Positions 18,122 through 26,582 of a DNA stretch of 64,000 nt are shown here, piece by piece. Under the pieces are notes generated by a model. It was not told the DNA's origin. It saw only the letters and a program-made list of their open reading frames with translations, and made no database searches. The stretch is from Streptomyces echinatus (lineage in GTDB: Bacteria > Actinomycetota > Actinomycetes > Streptomycetales > Streptomycetaceae), in contig NZ_JACHJK010000013.1 in NCBI RefSeq assembly GCF_014203595.1, positions 1-64,000 of the forward strand. Direction: 5' to 3'. Every line of letters starts with the position of its first letter. Position 1 is the first letter of the stretch. The position numbers and the translations under genes are program-made.

Positions 18122-18973
18122 ATGGCCTGGACCGCGCGGCTGAAGGGTCTGCGTGCCGGCGCCGAACGGCGATTCCCGGTGCTCGCCGAGCTGGCGGCCC
18201 GCCTGCTCTCCGCGAACCTCCTGGACGCGGCCACCCGACTGGCGGCTCAGGCGTTCCTGGCCTGCGTCCCCCTGTTGTTCGCCATCGCCGCGTTCGCTCC
18301 GCGCGGCGTCCGCGACCAGCTCTCCGACTCGTTGCGCTCCCTGTTCGGCCTGACGGGGCCGGCCGAGCAGCAGGTGCAGCAGGTCCTCACGCCGTCCGCC
18401 GACGGCAGCCTCAAGGACACGACCGGGATCATCGGTCTGGCGATCGTCCTGATCTCCGCGACCAGTTTCAGCCGTGCCATGAGCCGGGTCTGCGAGCGCG
18501 CCTGGCGGCTGCCGAAGGCCGGCGCCCGGATCGCCGCCTGGCGCTGGGTGGTCTGGCTGCTCGCGCTGGTGGTGGTCGTCCTGGTGCAGGGCCCGGTCCG
18601 CGAGGGTTTCGGCGTCGGGCTCTGGCTCGGTACCCCGCTCGTCTTCCTGGTGGGCATCGGGGTCTGGCTGTGGACGCAGCACCTGTTGCTGGCCGGCCGC
18701 GTCGGCTGGCTGCCTCTCCTGCCGGGCGCGCTGCTGACCTCGGCCGCCCTGACCGCGCTCAGCCTGACCGCACGGCTGTACATGCCGGGGGCGCTCAACC
18801 GGTCCCTCGCGGAGTACGGCTCCCTCGGCCTGGTCCTCGTCCTGCTGTCGTGGCTGATCGTGGTGTCCGCCGCGATCACCTTCGCGGTGACCATCGGGGC
18901 GGTGCTGGCCCAGGAACCGTCGCTGCGCCGGCATCCGACGACGAGGGCGAGGCCGGGGGCGAGGAAGCCGTGA
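18122..18973 (+). CDS. YihY/BrkB-family membrane protein
   Basis: A 283-residue protein with about six membrane helices (LAAQAFLACVPLLFAIAAFAP, WVVWLLALVVVVLVQG, TPLVFLVGIGVWLW and others) and the motif LYMPGALNRSLAEYGSLG. These fit the YihY/UPF0761 (formerly RNase BN-like) family, which has no established biochemical function. The start at 18122 is preferred because GGGAGGCGGT lies directly before the ATG; the upstream in-frame ATG at 18062 has no such site. A strong terminator follows. Confidence 0.8.
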   Translation: MAWTARLKGLRAGAERRFPVLAELAARLLSANLLDAATRLAAQAFLACVPLLFAIAAFAPRGVRDQLSDSLRSLFGLTGPAEQQVQQVLTPSADGSLKDTTGIIGLAIVLISATSFSRAMSRVCERAWRLPKAGARIAAWRWVVWLLALVVVVLVQGPVREGFGVGLWLGTPLVFLVGIGVWLWTQHLLLAGRVGWLPLLPGALLTSAALTALSLTARLYMPGALNRSLAEYGSLGLVLVLLSWLIVVSAAITFAVTIGAVLAQEPSLRRHPTTRARPGARKP

Positions 18974-18977
18974 CGCC

Positions 18978-19005
18978 GGGGCGCCCGGTGTTTTCCGGGC
19001 GCCCC
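18978..19005 (+). terminator. Terminator after the YihY gene
   Basis: GGGGCGCCCGG and CCGGGCGCCCC (18978-18988, 18995-19005) with a TGTTTT loop form an 11-bp stem, 5 bases after the stop codon at 18973. Confidence 0.7.
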
Positions 19006-19068
19006 GTGGCCCTGGAAGTCCTCCGAGGCCGGCGTGCGTGCGCCGGGCGCCGGCGGAGGCCGGCCGCG

Positions 19069-19105
19069 GCAGGGCCGGCCGCTGCGGGACCGGCCGCTGC
19101 GGGAC
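19069..19105. repeat. Short tandem direct repeat
   Basis: GGCCGCTGCGGGACC is repeated in tandem between the YihY terminator and the end of the PfkB gene. It is probably incidental in GC-rich spacer DNA. Confidence 0.4.
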
Positions 19106-19108
19106 CGG

Positions 19109-20077
19109 TCAGTCCAGGCCGGGGATCAGGGCTCGGTCGCCCTCTTCCACCGCGGCCGGCGTGGCGGCCGGGGACTCCGGTCGCGCCGCGCGGGCGAGGA
19201 GTTCGGTCCGGGTGATGACGTCGGTGCGGGTGGAGGGGACGGTGCAGGCGTGGGCTCCGGCGATCGCTCCGTACCGGGCGCAGCGCCGCGGGTCCTCGCC
19301 GTTCAGCCAGCCGAACAGGAAGCCGGAGGCGAAGGCGTCGCCCGCGCCGTTGGAGTCCACCACCGGGGCCGGGGGCTCCGCGGGCGGTACGTGGATCAGC
19401 TCGCCGTCCGCCAGCAGATGGGCGCCCTGCGCACCGGCGGTGGCCACGACGATCCGGGCCCGGCCGCGGGCGGCGATGTCGCGCAGGGTGCGCTCCGGGT
19501 CGGCCAGGGCGGTGGCGGACAGGAAGACGAGGTCCGCCTCCAGGGCGAACGGCTCGTGGTACGGGTCGGCGCCGTCCCAGTCGTGCAGGTCGGTGGAGAG
19601 GGTGAGACCGGCCTCGCGGAGCAGGGGCAGCGCCTGCGCGCAGGGAGGGGTGATGACGACGTGGGCGTGGCGGCTCGCGGCGGCGAGCTCGCGCACCGTC
19701 GCCTCGGGCAGCCGGTCCGACGCGGTCGAGCGGGTGTCGTCGTAGAGGGACAGCCGCCGCCCGTCGGGGCCGACGAGGTTGACCGCGCGCTTGGTGCCCG
19801 CGGGCTGCGGGATCGCGGTGAGGGGGATGCCGTGGTCGCGGTGGAGGGCGCGGACCAGGTCGCCCTCGGTGTCGTCACCGATCATGTCGAGGTGGTGGGT
19901 GCGCAATCCCAGGGCGGTGAGGCCGAGGGCGACGAAGTCGCCGCTCTGTCCGGCGCGGGCGGTGATGCCCGGCCGGATCATGTAGCTGTCGGCGAAGGCG
20001 AGCGGCAGTTCGGGGACGTGGACGACGGTGTCCACGCCCGCCCCGCCCAGGACCAGGACGTCGGTGTCGGAGGTCAT
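19109..20077 (-). CDS. PfkB-family carbohydrate kinase
   Basis: A 322-residue ribokinase-fold sugar kinase. It has an N-terminal VLVLGGAGVDTVVHVPELP and the glycine-rich ARAGQSGDFVALGLTALG. The C-terminal signature DSNGAGDAFASGFLFGWL carries the catalytic Asp of GAGD and the anion hole. The substrate (ribose, fructose, adenosine or other) cannot be read from sequence. The ATG at 20077 follows GAGAGGAAACC. It is monocistronic and lies just outside the signalling module, so a role in the biosynthetic cluster is not indicated. Confidence 0.85.
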   Translation of the reverse strand: MTSDTDVLVLGGAGVDTVVHVPELPLAFADSYMIRPGITARAGQSGDFVALGLTALGLRTHHLDMIGDDTEGDLVRALHRDHGIPLTAIPQPAGTKRAVNLVGPDGRRLSLYDDTRSTASDRLPEATVRELAAASRHAHVVITPPCAQALPLLREAGLTLSTDLHDWDGADPYHEPFALEADLVFLSATALADPERTLRDIAARGRARIVVATAGAQGAHLLADGELIHVPPAEPPAPVVDSNGAGDAFASGFLFGWLNGEDPRRCARYGAIAGAHACTVPSTRTDVITRTELLARAARPESPAATPAAVEEGDRALIPGLD

Positions 20078-20243
20078 CGGTTTCCTCTCGGGCCGTCGCG
20101 ATCAGCCGAGTCAATCAGCAGCCTCCCGCCGCAGCAAGAACTTGCTGAAAACTACGGCAAGTTCCACGCGGCCGGTCGCGACGGAGACCCGGGCCCCGCC
20201 GGGAGCGTCCCGGCGGGGCGGGGCCGGCGCTCGGCGTACCGCG

Positions 20244-20627
20244 TCACACCGTGCCGACGGCGAGGACGTTGCCCTCGCTGATGCAGGCGTCGGCGTCGTC
20301 GAGCGGGTGGCGGGGGCCGGCGGGGTCGGCGAAGCGCTGCCCCTCGGCGCTCAGGCCCAGGTCGAGGGCCTGACGGGCGAGCTGCGCGCAGGCCATCGCG
20401 CAGAACTCCCGGGCGGCGTCCGGCAGGGGCGCGTGGTGCTCGATGAGGACGGTCCGCTGGCGCACCCCGGTGAGCCCGGCGCTCTTCAGGTGGCGGTACA
20501 GCTCCCGGGAGCGCAGCAGCTGACGGGCGTAGCCGGGGGTGGCGCCGGCGGTGCGGAAGAAGTCGGTGAACAGATCCCGGCACGCTCGCACCGACGGGCA
20601 CCTGACGCCAGGGGCTCCGGTGCGCAT
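20244..20627 (-). pseudogene. C-terminal remnant of a SAM methyltransferase
   Basis: An open frame of 127 residues contains DLFTDFFRTAGATPGYARQLLRSRELYRHLKSAGLTGVRQRTVLIEHHAPL and ends DADACISEGNVLAVGTV. This looks like the tail of a class I SAM-dependent methyltransferase family (ending in an EGNxxAVG-type strand). The Rossmann fold with the SAM-binding Gly-rich loop is absent, and the sequence upstream (20628-20733) runs straight into the end of the receptor gene. I read it as a remnant rather than a working protein. Confidence 0.45.
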
Positions 20628-20733
20628 CGCCCCTCGATCCGGGCGAGGGCCGCCCGCCGCCGGCGAGGCGGGCAGGCCGGAGCGGACGGCGAGCCGGTGC
20701 GGACCGCGCGCCCCCTCCGTCCGAACGGCCCGT

Positions 20734-21408
20734 TCAGCGCGTCCGTTCGGCCACCAGCCTCGGCTCCTCCTGATCGGCCCGCATCTCGGCCAGCACCCGG
20801 GTCCCGCGGTCCGGGCCGAATTCCAGCTGGGCGAAGATCGCGGGCAGTGCGACGCTGGGCAGCGTGTAGGCGAAGAGGGACGAGATGCGCCCCTCCAGGT
20901 CCGTCCAGTCGGATGTCACCTCCGACACGACCTGGGCGCCGATCCAGGAGCTGACCAGGAACCGGCCCAGGTCGCCGGGGGCCACGTGCGGGTAGACCTC
21001 GCCGTGCCTCTTGGCGGCGTCCACCATCGAGGCGAACCGCTGCGCCCACGCCTCCCACGGACCACCGTCCGCCAGTTCCTGGAGCTGTGGCTCCATGGCC
21101 AGTTTGGCGCCGGCCCGCAGCATGATCTCCTGGGGCAGGCGACAGGCCAGCGCCATCGCCTCGTCGACCAGTTCCTGGAGCTTGTAGGTGCGCACCGGAT
21201 AGCCCTGTTCCGTCACCTGCTGGGCGAAGATGCCCTGCACCAACTGCTCCTTGGACGCGAAGTGGAAGTACAGGGCGCCCCTGGTGACCTGAGCCTTCTC
21301 GAGGATCTGCGCGATGCTGGCACCGTGGTAGCCGTGCTGCGCGAAGACCTCCGCCGCCGCGTGCAGGATCGCGCCGCGGGTCCGGATCGCGCGCAACTGC
21401 TGTGCCAT
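20734..21408 (-). CDS. TetR-family gamma-butyrolactone receptor (ScbR/ArpA-like)
   Basis: A 224-residue regulator. The N-terminal HTH (residues about 10-55: RGAILHAAAEVFAQHGYHGASIAQILEKAQVTRGALYFHFASKEQLV) is characteristic of the ArpA/ScbR group. The C-terminal ligand domain contains WEAWAQRFASMVDAAKRHGEVYPHV. It is expected to repress its own and biosynthetic or regulatory promoters until a gamma-butyrolactone or butenolide binds. The start at 21408 (MAQQLRAIRTR) follows GAGGAC; the longer frame to 21483 is unlikely. The AfsA-like synthase at 23631 makes the pair complete. Confidence 0.88.
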   Translation of the reverse strand: MAQQLRAIRTRGAILHAAAEVFAQHGYHGASIAQILEKAQVTRGALYFHFASKEQLVQGIFAQQVTEQGYPVRTYKLQELVDEAMALACRLPQEIMLRAGAKLAMEPQLQELADGGPWEAWAQRFASMVDAAKRHGEVYPHVAPGDLGRFLVSSWIGAQVVSEVTSDWTDLEGRISSLFAYTLPSVALPAIFAQLEFGPDRGTRVLAEMRADQEEPRLVAERTR

Positions 21409-21561
21409 GAGTTCGTCCTCTCGTCCGCGCCAGGGCACCCCCCTTGCTGACGCGAATACCCGATCCCCGCCGCACGAGAGCACGCCGGGGAAAAGAAACC
21501 AGATGGCAGGTACTTTATCAATCTTGTAAGCCTGGTGACCCCGGGTGTTCGCACCCGAAGG
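21409..21561 (-). promoter_or_regulatory. Receptor promoter region
   Basis: An AT-richer stretch (AAACCAGATGGCAGGTACTT, then TATCAATCTTGTAAG) lies between the receptor and the SDR. This is where an autoregulatory ARE-type operator would be expected, but I could not identify a convincing palindrome. Confidence 0.35.
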
Positions 21562-22335
21562 TCACCACGCTCCGGCGCCCCCGTCCACGGCCATGGTGGC
21601 ACCGGTGACAAAGCTGGCCTGGTCGCTGCAGAGCCACACGGCGACCTGGCCGACCTCCTCCGGATCGGCCACCCTGCCCTGAGGGTTGCGGCGGCGCATC
21701 CGCTCCTCCGCCGCGGGGTCCCGGGCGAAGAGGCTCTCGGACATCTCCGAGCGGGTCAGGCCGGTGGCGAGCGCGTTCACCCGGACGCCGTGCTCCGCGT
21801 ACTGCGCGGCGGCCGCCTTGGTCAGGCCGAGCACGGCGTGCTTGGCGGCCACGTAGGGAGCCCCGGCCGAGGTGGCACGGACCCCGGCGATACTGCTGTT
21901 GTTGACGATCGCGCCGCCCGTACCGGCCGCCAGCATGGCCCTGATCTCGTGTTTCATACAGAGCCAGACACCACGGAGGTTCACATCGAGCACCGTGTCG
22001 TAGTCGGCGTCGTCCGTCTCGTGCAGGAGGGCCGGTTCGGTCGTCGTGCCGGCGTTGTTGAACGCGGCGTCGAGCCTGCCGTACCGGTCGACGGCGAGCC
22101 GCACCGCCCGCTCCACGTCGTCGGAGCGGGTGACGTCGCCGCCGGAGCAGGCGACTTCGGCGCCCTTGTCCCTCAACTCGGCGGCCAGTTCCTCCAGTCG
22201 CGGGGCGCGCCGGGCCATCAGCACCAGGGCGGCACCGTGCCGCGCGGCCACCCGGGCCGTCGCCGCGCCGATGCCGCTGCTGGCACCCGTGACCAGCATG
22301 ACCCGGCCGGCCAGCATCCCCGCGCCGTAGGTCAT
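21562..22335 (-). CDS. SDR oxidoreductase (signal-molecule tailoring?)
   Basis: A 257-residue classical short-chain dehydrogenase. It has the cofactor motif TGASSGIGAATA, NNAG, NNSS, and the catalytic YVAAK (Tyr-x-x-x-Lys) followed by the loop LTRSEM and the end VTGATMAVDGGAGAW. It overlaps the HAD-like gene by 4 bases (ATGA), so the two are co-translated. Its position between receptor and synthase suggests reduction of the butenolide or keto intermediate of the signal, as ScbB/BprA-type enzymes do; this is inference from context. Confidence 0.85.
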   Translation of the reverse strand: MTYGAGMLAGRVMLVTGASSGIGAATARVAARHGAALVLMARRAPRLEELAAELRDKGAEVACSGGDVTRSDDVERAVRLAVDRYGRLDAAFNNAGTTTEPALLHETDDADYDTVLDVNLRGVWLCMKHEIRAMLAAGTGGAIVNNSSIAGVRATSAGAPYVAAKHAVLGLTKAAAAQYAEHGVRVNALATGLTRSEMSESLFARDPAAEERMRRRNPQGRVADPEEVGQVAVWLCSDQASFVTGATMAVDGGAGAW

Positions 22336-23051
22336 GCCAGGGCCTTCCCCGCCGCCCGGTCCCAGAGCGTGCCCGCCTCCGTCTCTGCGTCGATCGTCCG
22401 CAGCAGCCGGTCGTCGATCTCGTCGAGGGAGCCGACGAGATGGCGGACTCCGGCCTCCGTCATGAGCTGTCGCTGGTGGCCGTGCGCGAAGTCGCTGGGG
22501 TGTCCGACGAAGGGGACGCCCAGTTCCCTGGCCGCCTCGGCGACCCGGGCCACGTCGTCGATGAACAGCACCTCGTCACAGGCGAGTCCGGCGACGTCGA
22601 CCGCGATCTCGCGCAGGCCGGGGCGGATGTCGTTGGTGCACACGTACCGGGGCTCGTCGAACAGGCCGTCCAGGTGGCCCAGGAACCGCTGGAAGTGCGA
22701 GGCGTCGAGCCCGCCGTAGCAGACGGTCCGCAGCCCCAGCGCGCGGAGCCTGCGCAGCAGGTCCACGGCGCCGTCGAGGATGCGCACCGGGTGGTCCGCG
22801 AGATAGCTCTCCCGCTCCCGCAGGTAGAGGGCGATCGTCTCCATCGGGGTGGTCGACAGCCCGCACGTCTCCGCGAGCACCCGGCCCGCGACCACCTGCG
22901 GCTGGGAGAAGATCCGGCGCTCCAGATCGGCGGAGTACGTGCCGCCCCGGCTGGTCACGAAGTGGTGGATGACGGGGCTGAACGTGTCGTTCAGCAGGAC
23001 GCCGTCGATGTTGAGCGCGGCCATGCGGATCCTGCCGAGCTGCTCGGTCAT
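22332..23051 (-). CDS. HAD-like hydrolase with altered motif I
   Basis: A 239-residue haloacid dehalogenase-fold protein. It contains the start MTEQLGRIRMAALNIDGVLL, a cap region, the motif-II-like VCYGGLD and the motif-IV segment DEVLFIDDVARVAEAARELGVPFVG. The first motif reads N-I-D-G-V instead of the normal D-x-D-G, so the residue at the nucleophile position (14) is Asn. The start at 23051 follows GGGGAGAGGACATCC. Related HAD genes near AfsA genes are thought to dephosphorylate signal precursors; here catalysis may be lost or changed. It is coupled to the SDR downstream. Confidence 0.75.
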   Translation of the reverse strand: MTEQLGRIRMAALNIDGVLLNDTFSPVIHHFVTSRGGTYSADLERRIFSQPQVVAGRVLAETCGLSTTPMETIALYLRERESYLADHPVRILDGAVDLLRRLRALGLRTVCYGGLDASHFQRFLGHLDGLFDEPRYVCTNDIRPGLREIAVDVAGLACDEVLFIDDVARVAEAARELGVPFVGHPSDFAHGHQRQLMTEAGVRHLVGSLDEIDDRLLRTIDAETEAGTLWDRAAGKALA

Positions 23052-23630
23052 GGATGTCCTCTCCCCTTCGGACGGTCGCCGCGCGCGAGACGCGGACGGC
23101 GACCGGTAAACCTGATGACCGGTCCAGATCTTCACACGCTCCCCGCCGAATAGTCCATGGACCATGGTTCGACGTCTCGGTCACCGGGACGTCTCGCCCG
23201 CGCGGAGTGTCCGCAAGATCACATCGGGTGCCCTCGCGGAATCGGCCGTCGGCCTCGCGCCACGGCCTCGTTCCGGGCCACCGGACGCGGCGAGGCGGAG
23301 GAAACGGAAGGCCGTGCGGAGCTTCGTAAAGTTGTAGCAATTGCCATGCGAACTTGCGGAGTCGGGGTGGGACGGCGCACATTCGGAGGGAACCGGCCGG
23401 GTCCGTTCCGTGCGGGGCGGCACTGCCGCCCAGGGCCCGTGGGGGTGTGCGGGAGGGCGTAAGGCACGCGTCCGCCGCCGAGTCAAGGAAGGCTGGAAAA
23501 AAAACCGGTCAGTCCGTACGATGCTGCCCGTCGCGCACCGCTCACTCGTTCAGCGCTCCATCCGAGCCCGCTCCGGCTCGGCCCGTGTTCCGGCAGCTCA
23601 CCGTCATCAACTGCCCAGGGGGAGAGGCAC
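23052..23630. promoter_or_regulatory. Divergent promoter region of the signalling module
   Basis: About 580 bases lie between the HAD-like and synthase genes, with no convincing ORF. Two GACCGGT-containing segments lie near the HAD start (23100-23130). AAAACCGGTCAGTCCGTACG at 23502-23521 is upstream of the synthase and loosely resembles a gamma-butyrolactone receptor box. The synthase start is preceded by AGGGGGAGAGG. Operator assignment is tentative. Confidence 0.4.
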
Positions 23631-24596
23631 ATGACTACGTTTGCGCCCATCGACAGCATGGTCAGGGACTTCCGGGCGGCACTGCCCGCTACGACACCCG
23701 TGGGACTGACCACATTGACGACGACCGTTCCCAAGGAGTACGTCCACCGCGCGGCGGTCACCGAGGTGTTCCTCACCGGGTGGCGGCAGACCGACGCGAA
23801 CACCTGCACCGTGACGGCCCAGTGGCCGCGGGCCCACTCGTTCTACGGCCCCGCCGCGGGCTTCCACGACCCGTTGCTGTTCAGCGAGACGCTGCGGCAG
23901 ACCGTCCCGCTGCTGTCCCACGCCGTCTACGGCGCCCCCATGGACCACAAGCAGATATGGCGCGACCTGCGGGTCTCTCTCGAACCGGGGGCACTGCGCG
24001 CCGGGACCGTGCCCGCCGAGCTCGAACTGCGCATCCGCTGCTCGGACATCGAGCAGCGGGGCGGCGTGCTGCGCGGGCTGCGGATGGAGGTGACCGCCAC
24101 GTGTGACGGGCTCCCCCTCGCCACCGCGTCGACCACGTTCAGTTCACACAGCGGGGCGCTGTACCGGCGGCTGCGCGGCGCCTACGCGGACGCCGGGCAG
24201 GCGATGGCCGACGCGGTCGAGATGCCGCCGCCGCTGCGTCCCGAACTCGTCGGCCGGGACCGCCCGCACGACGTGGTGCTCTCGCCCCGCGGCGACGACG
24301 GCCGCTGGCAGCTGCGGGTGCACACCCTGCATCCGATCATCTTCGACCACCCGAACGACCACGCTCCCGGCATGCTGCTCCTGGAGGCGGCCCGCCAGGC
24401 GGCCCAGCACCACCTCGGCCCGGCGCCGGTCCTCGCCACGGGCATCGACGCGGCCTTTCACCGGTACGCGGAGCTGGACGCCCCGTCCTGGGTCACGGCC
24501 GAGTCGCTCGGCGACGGCCGCGTCCGCGTGACCGTCGAACAGGACGGCGAGCTCGCCTTCGAGTGCGCGGTGACCACGCACCCGGCCGTGGCCTGA
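23631..24596 (+). CDS. AfsA/ScbA-like gamma-butyrolactone synthase
   Basis: A 321-residue protein with two hot-dog AfsA repeats. The first contains VHRAAVTEVFLTGWRQTDANTCTVTAQWPRAHSFY (residues 38-72), followed by DPLLFSETLRQTVPLLSHAVYG. The second contains HDVVLSPRGDDG, HPIIFDHPNDHAPGMLLLEAARQAAQHH. The paired HPxxFDHPxDHxPGML-type signature is diagnostic. AfsA enzymes condense a beta-ketoacyl thioester with dihydroxyacetone phosphate, the first step of A-factor-type signals. The ATG has an AGGGGGAGAGGCAC site. With the receptor, SDR and HAD genes it forms a complete signalling module. Confidence 0.92.
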   Translation: MTTFAPIDSMVRDFRAALPATTPVGLTTLTTTVPKEYVHRAAVTEVFLTGWRQTDANTCTVTAQWPRAHSFYGPAAGFHDPLLFSETLRQTVPLLSHAVYGAPMDHKQIWRDLRVSLEPGALRAGTVPAELELRIRCSDIEQRGGVLRGLRMEVTATCDGLPLATASTTFSSHSGALYRRLRGAYADAGQAMADAVEMPPPLRPELVGRDRPHDVVLSPRGDDGRWQLRVHTLHPIIFDHPNDHAPGMLLLEAARQAAQHHLGPAPVLATGIDAAFHRYAELDAPSWVTAESLGDGRVRVTVEQDGELAFECAVTTHPAVA

Positions 24597-24743
24597 GCCC
24601 GCGGGCGGCCGGCCACGGCTCGCGCCGGCGGTGGACTCCGTCGGCCCGCAGGAGCCGTCCGGCCGCCGCCCTTCCCCTCCGCACCGTGAACCCGGGTTCG
24701 TGGAAGCACAGTTGCCGGAAGCCGTGCCGGGTGAGCCGGCGGC

Positions 24744-25502
24744 CTACAGGCGCAAGGTGTGTATGCCGCCGTCGACGGAGAGGACCGTGCCGGTGGTGGC
24801 GGAGGACGCCGGCGTGGCCAGATAGGCGATGGCCTCGCCGACCTCCTCGGGCCGCGCCGTACGGCCCAGGGGATGACGGTCGTTCAGCGCGTCCCGCGCC
24901 GCCTCCGGGTCGGGCGTCCGCGCCAGCATGCGCTGGATCCAGGGCGTGTCGACGGCACCGGGGGCCACGGCGTTGACCCGGATGCCCTCCCGGACGTGGT
25001 CGGCGGCCATCGCCAGCGTCATGGCGTGGACGGCACCCTTGGACGTCGAGTAGAGCACCCGCCGCGGCACCCCGGTCAGGGCGAAGCTGGAGCAGGTGTT
25101 GACGATCGCGGCGGCGGGCGACTTGCGCAGGTGGGGCAGGGCCGCACGGGCCAGGCGCACCATACCGATGACGTTAACGTCCAGCACACGCCGCCATTCG
25201 TCGTCGTCGTTTGCGCTGACGTCGCCCTGGGCGGCGATGCCGGCGTTGTTGACGACGATGTCGATGCGGCCGAAGCGCGCGACGACCTCGTCGACGGCGG
25301 CGCGCACGGAGGCGTCGTCGGAGACGTCGCAGGCGATACCGACGGCGGGGGCGGCGACCTGACCGGAGTCGAGGTCCAGGGCGGCGACGCGCACGCCCCG
25401 GGCGATGAGCGCGGCGGCGGCGGCCGCGCCGATTCCGGACGCGCCGCCGCTCACCACGGCCACGAGGGAATCGGACGGCTGCGTTCGGCTGAGGGTGGCC
25501 AC
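24744..25502 (-). CDS. SDR oxidoreductase
   Basis: A 252-residue short-chain dehydrogenase with SGGASGIGAAAA (NAD(P)-binding), NNAG, NTCSS and the active-site YSTSK, ending TGTVLSVDGGIHTLRL. The substrate is unknown; the sequence type resembles hydroxyacyl or sugar-alcohol dehydrogenases. It is transcribed away from the plus operon and follows the maleate isomerase-like gene (116 bases apart) on the minus strand. It may therefore either tailor the signal or belong to the biosynthetic cluster. It is distinct from the SDRs at 21562 and 38537. Confidence 0.85.
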   Translation of the reverse strand: MATLSRTQPSDSLVAVVSGGASGIGAAAAAALIARGVRVAALDLDSGQVAAPAVGIACDVSDDASVRAAVDEVVARFGRIDIVVNNAGIAAQGDVSANDDDEWRRVLDVNVIGMVRLARAALPHLRKSPAAAIVNTCSSFALTGVPRRVLYSTSKGAVHAMTLAMAADHVREGIRVNAVAPGAVDTPWIQRMLARTPDPEAARDALNDRHPLGRTARPEEVGEAIAYLATPASSATTGTVLSVDGGIHTLRL

Positions 25503-25617
25503 GGCGTCTCCTTGCGGGTGGGGTGCGGATCGGGATGGTGCGGTTCAGGAAGAGGGGAAGGCCGGTCGCGCGACGAGGCGCAACGGGTGCCGGCGAGGCC
25601 TCGCCGCGGGGCGGGGC

Positions 25618-26376
25618 TCAGCGCCCCGCACCGCGCTCCAGCCGTTCCAGGAGGGGATGCACCTCGGCGCCGGCTGCCCCCACCGTGCGCCTCGCCCACC
25701 AGGCCGAGGCGAGATTCGACGTCAGGAGCGTGCTCCGGCCGAACTCCCGGTCGAGTTCGGCCAGGGCGGTGAGCGTGCCCATGCCGGTGCCGGTGAACAG
25801 CACGACCCCTTCGTCCGGCAGACCGGCCTCGCGTACCTGCGTCAGGAGCGTCCTGGTCGTCACGCGGTAGGGGTCGAACTCGTGCTCCTCTGCCGCCCGG
25901 CCCGGCACGGCCGGGGCGAGGACGACGGTGTCGACCTTGAGGCCGGCCTGCTCCCAGAAGGAGCGGGAGGTCTCCGTGAGCCACGGCCAGTACGGCGAGA
26001 CGAGCGTCAGGCGGGTCGTCCCGAACTCCTCGCACACGGCGAGGATCGCCTGCGTGGACGACTGGACGGGAAAGCCGAGACGTTCCGACAGTTCGGCGAC
26101 GAAGGCGCGGTCGCCCTGTGGATTCAGCAGGTAGTGCGAGGCGTTGCACGCCACCACGGCAGCGTCCAGACGCATACGCCCGAAGGCGGCCAGCGTTTCC
26201 GGCAGCACCTCGTTGTAGCTCTCCATCGTCTCCTTCACTCCCATTCCCGGGGTCAGCGGGAAACGGGAGGTGTACACATTCATCTCGGAGCCGATCAGAC
26301 GGTGGAACTCCGGCTCGGCTATGGGGTTTTCGGGAGGAACGACAAGGCCGAGACGGGGCAGCGGGAAAATGTCCAT
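25618..26376 (-). CDS. Asp/Glu racemase superfamily enzyme (maleate isomerase/AMDase-like)
   Basis: A 252-residue protein. It begins MDIFPLPRLGLVVPPENPIAEPEF, like maleate cis-trans isomerase and arylmalonate decarboxylase. The first catalytic half is VVACNASHYLL (Cys77). At the position of the second cysteine it reads VVLFTGTGMGTL, so the usual Ser-Cys-Thr is absent. Two-Cys members isomerise or racemise; single-Cys members include decarboxylases, though AMDase keeps the other Cys. The reaction is therefore uncertain. It is divergent from the lysW operon and shares its promoter region, which suggests it acts in the pathway. Confidence 0.75.
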   Translation of the reverse strand: MDIFPLPRLGLVVPPENPIAEPEFHRLIGSEMNVYTSRFPLTPGMGVKETMESYNEVLPETLAAFGRMRLDAAVVACNASHYLLNPQGDRAFVAELSERLGFPVQSSTQAILAVCEEFGTTRLTLVSPYWPWLTETSRSFWEQAGLKVDTVVLAPAVPGRAAEEHEFDPYRVTTRTLLTQVREAGLPDEGVVLFTGTGMGTLTALAELDREFGRSTLLTSNLASAWWARRTVGAAGAEVHPLLERLERGAGR

Positions 26377-26467
26377 GGCCGCAGATTAGAGGGCGTGGGC
26401 GGCATCGGCGGGCGTATTACACGCACCTTGACGCGGCAGCACGCCATTCTTGCAACTCCTTTCCGTC

Positions 26468-26505
26468 TTGACATTCCTTGACAATCCCCTACAGACATTT
26501 GACGG
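26468..26505 (+). promoter_or_regulatory. Direct-repeat operator upstream of the plus lysW operon
   Basis: TTGACATTCC (26468) is followed by TTGACAATCC (26478), a degenerate CTACAGACA (about 26489) and TTGACGG (26499), so units begin every 10-11 bases. Eight bases after the last unit a TTACTC (26514-26519) could serve as the -10. This is the layout of SARP or OmpR-type activator sites. The same TGACATTCC-TGACA pattern precedes the minus lysW operon (38358-38393). Confidence 0.65.
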
Positions 26506-26582
26506 CACGGCACTTACTCGTTCCCGTATTCCGGTGGAAAGTAGGGGACCGCATCCCGAACCCCAGCGAACGGAGTCGGCCC

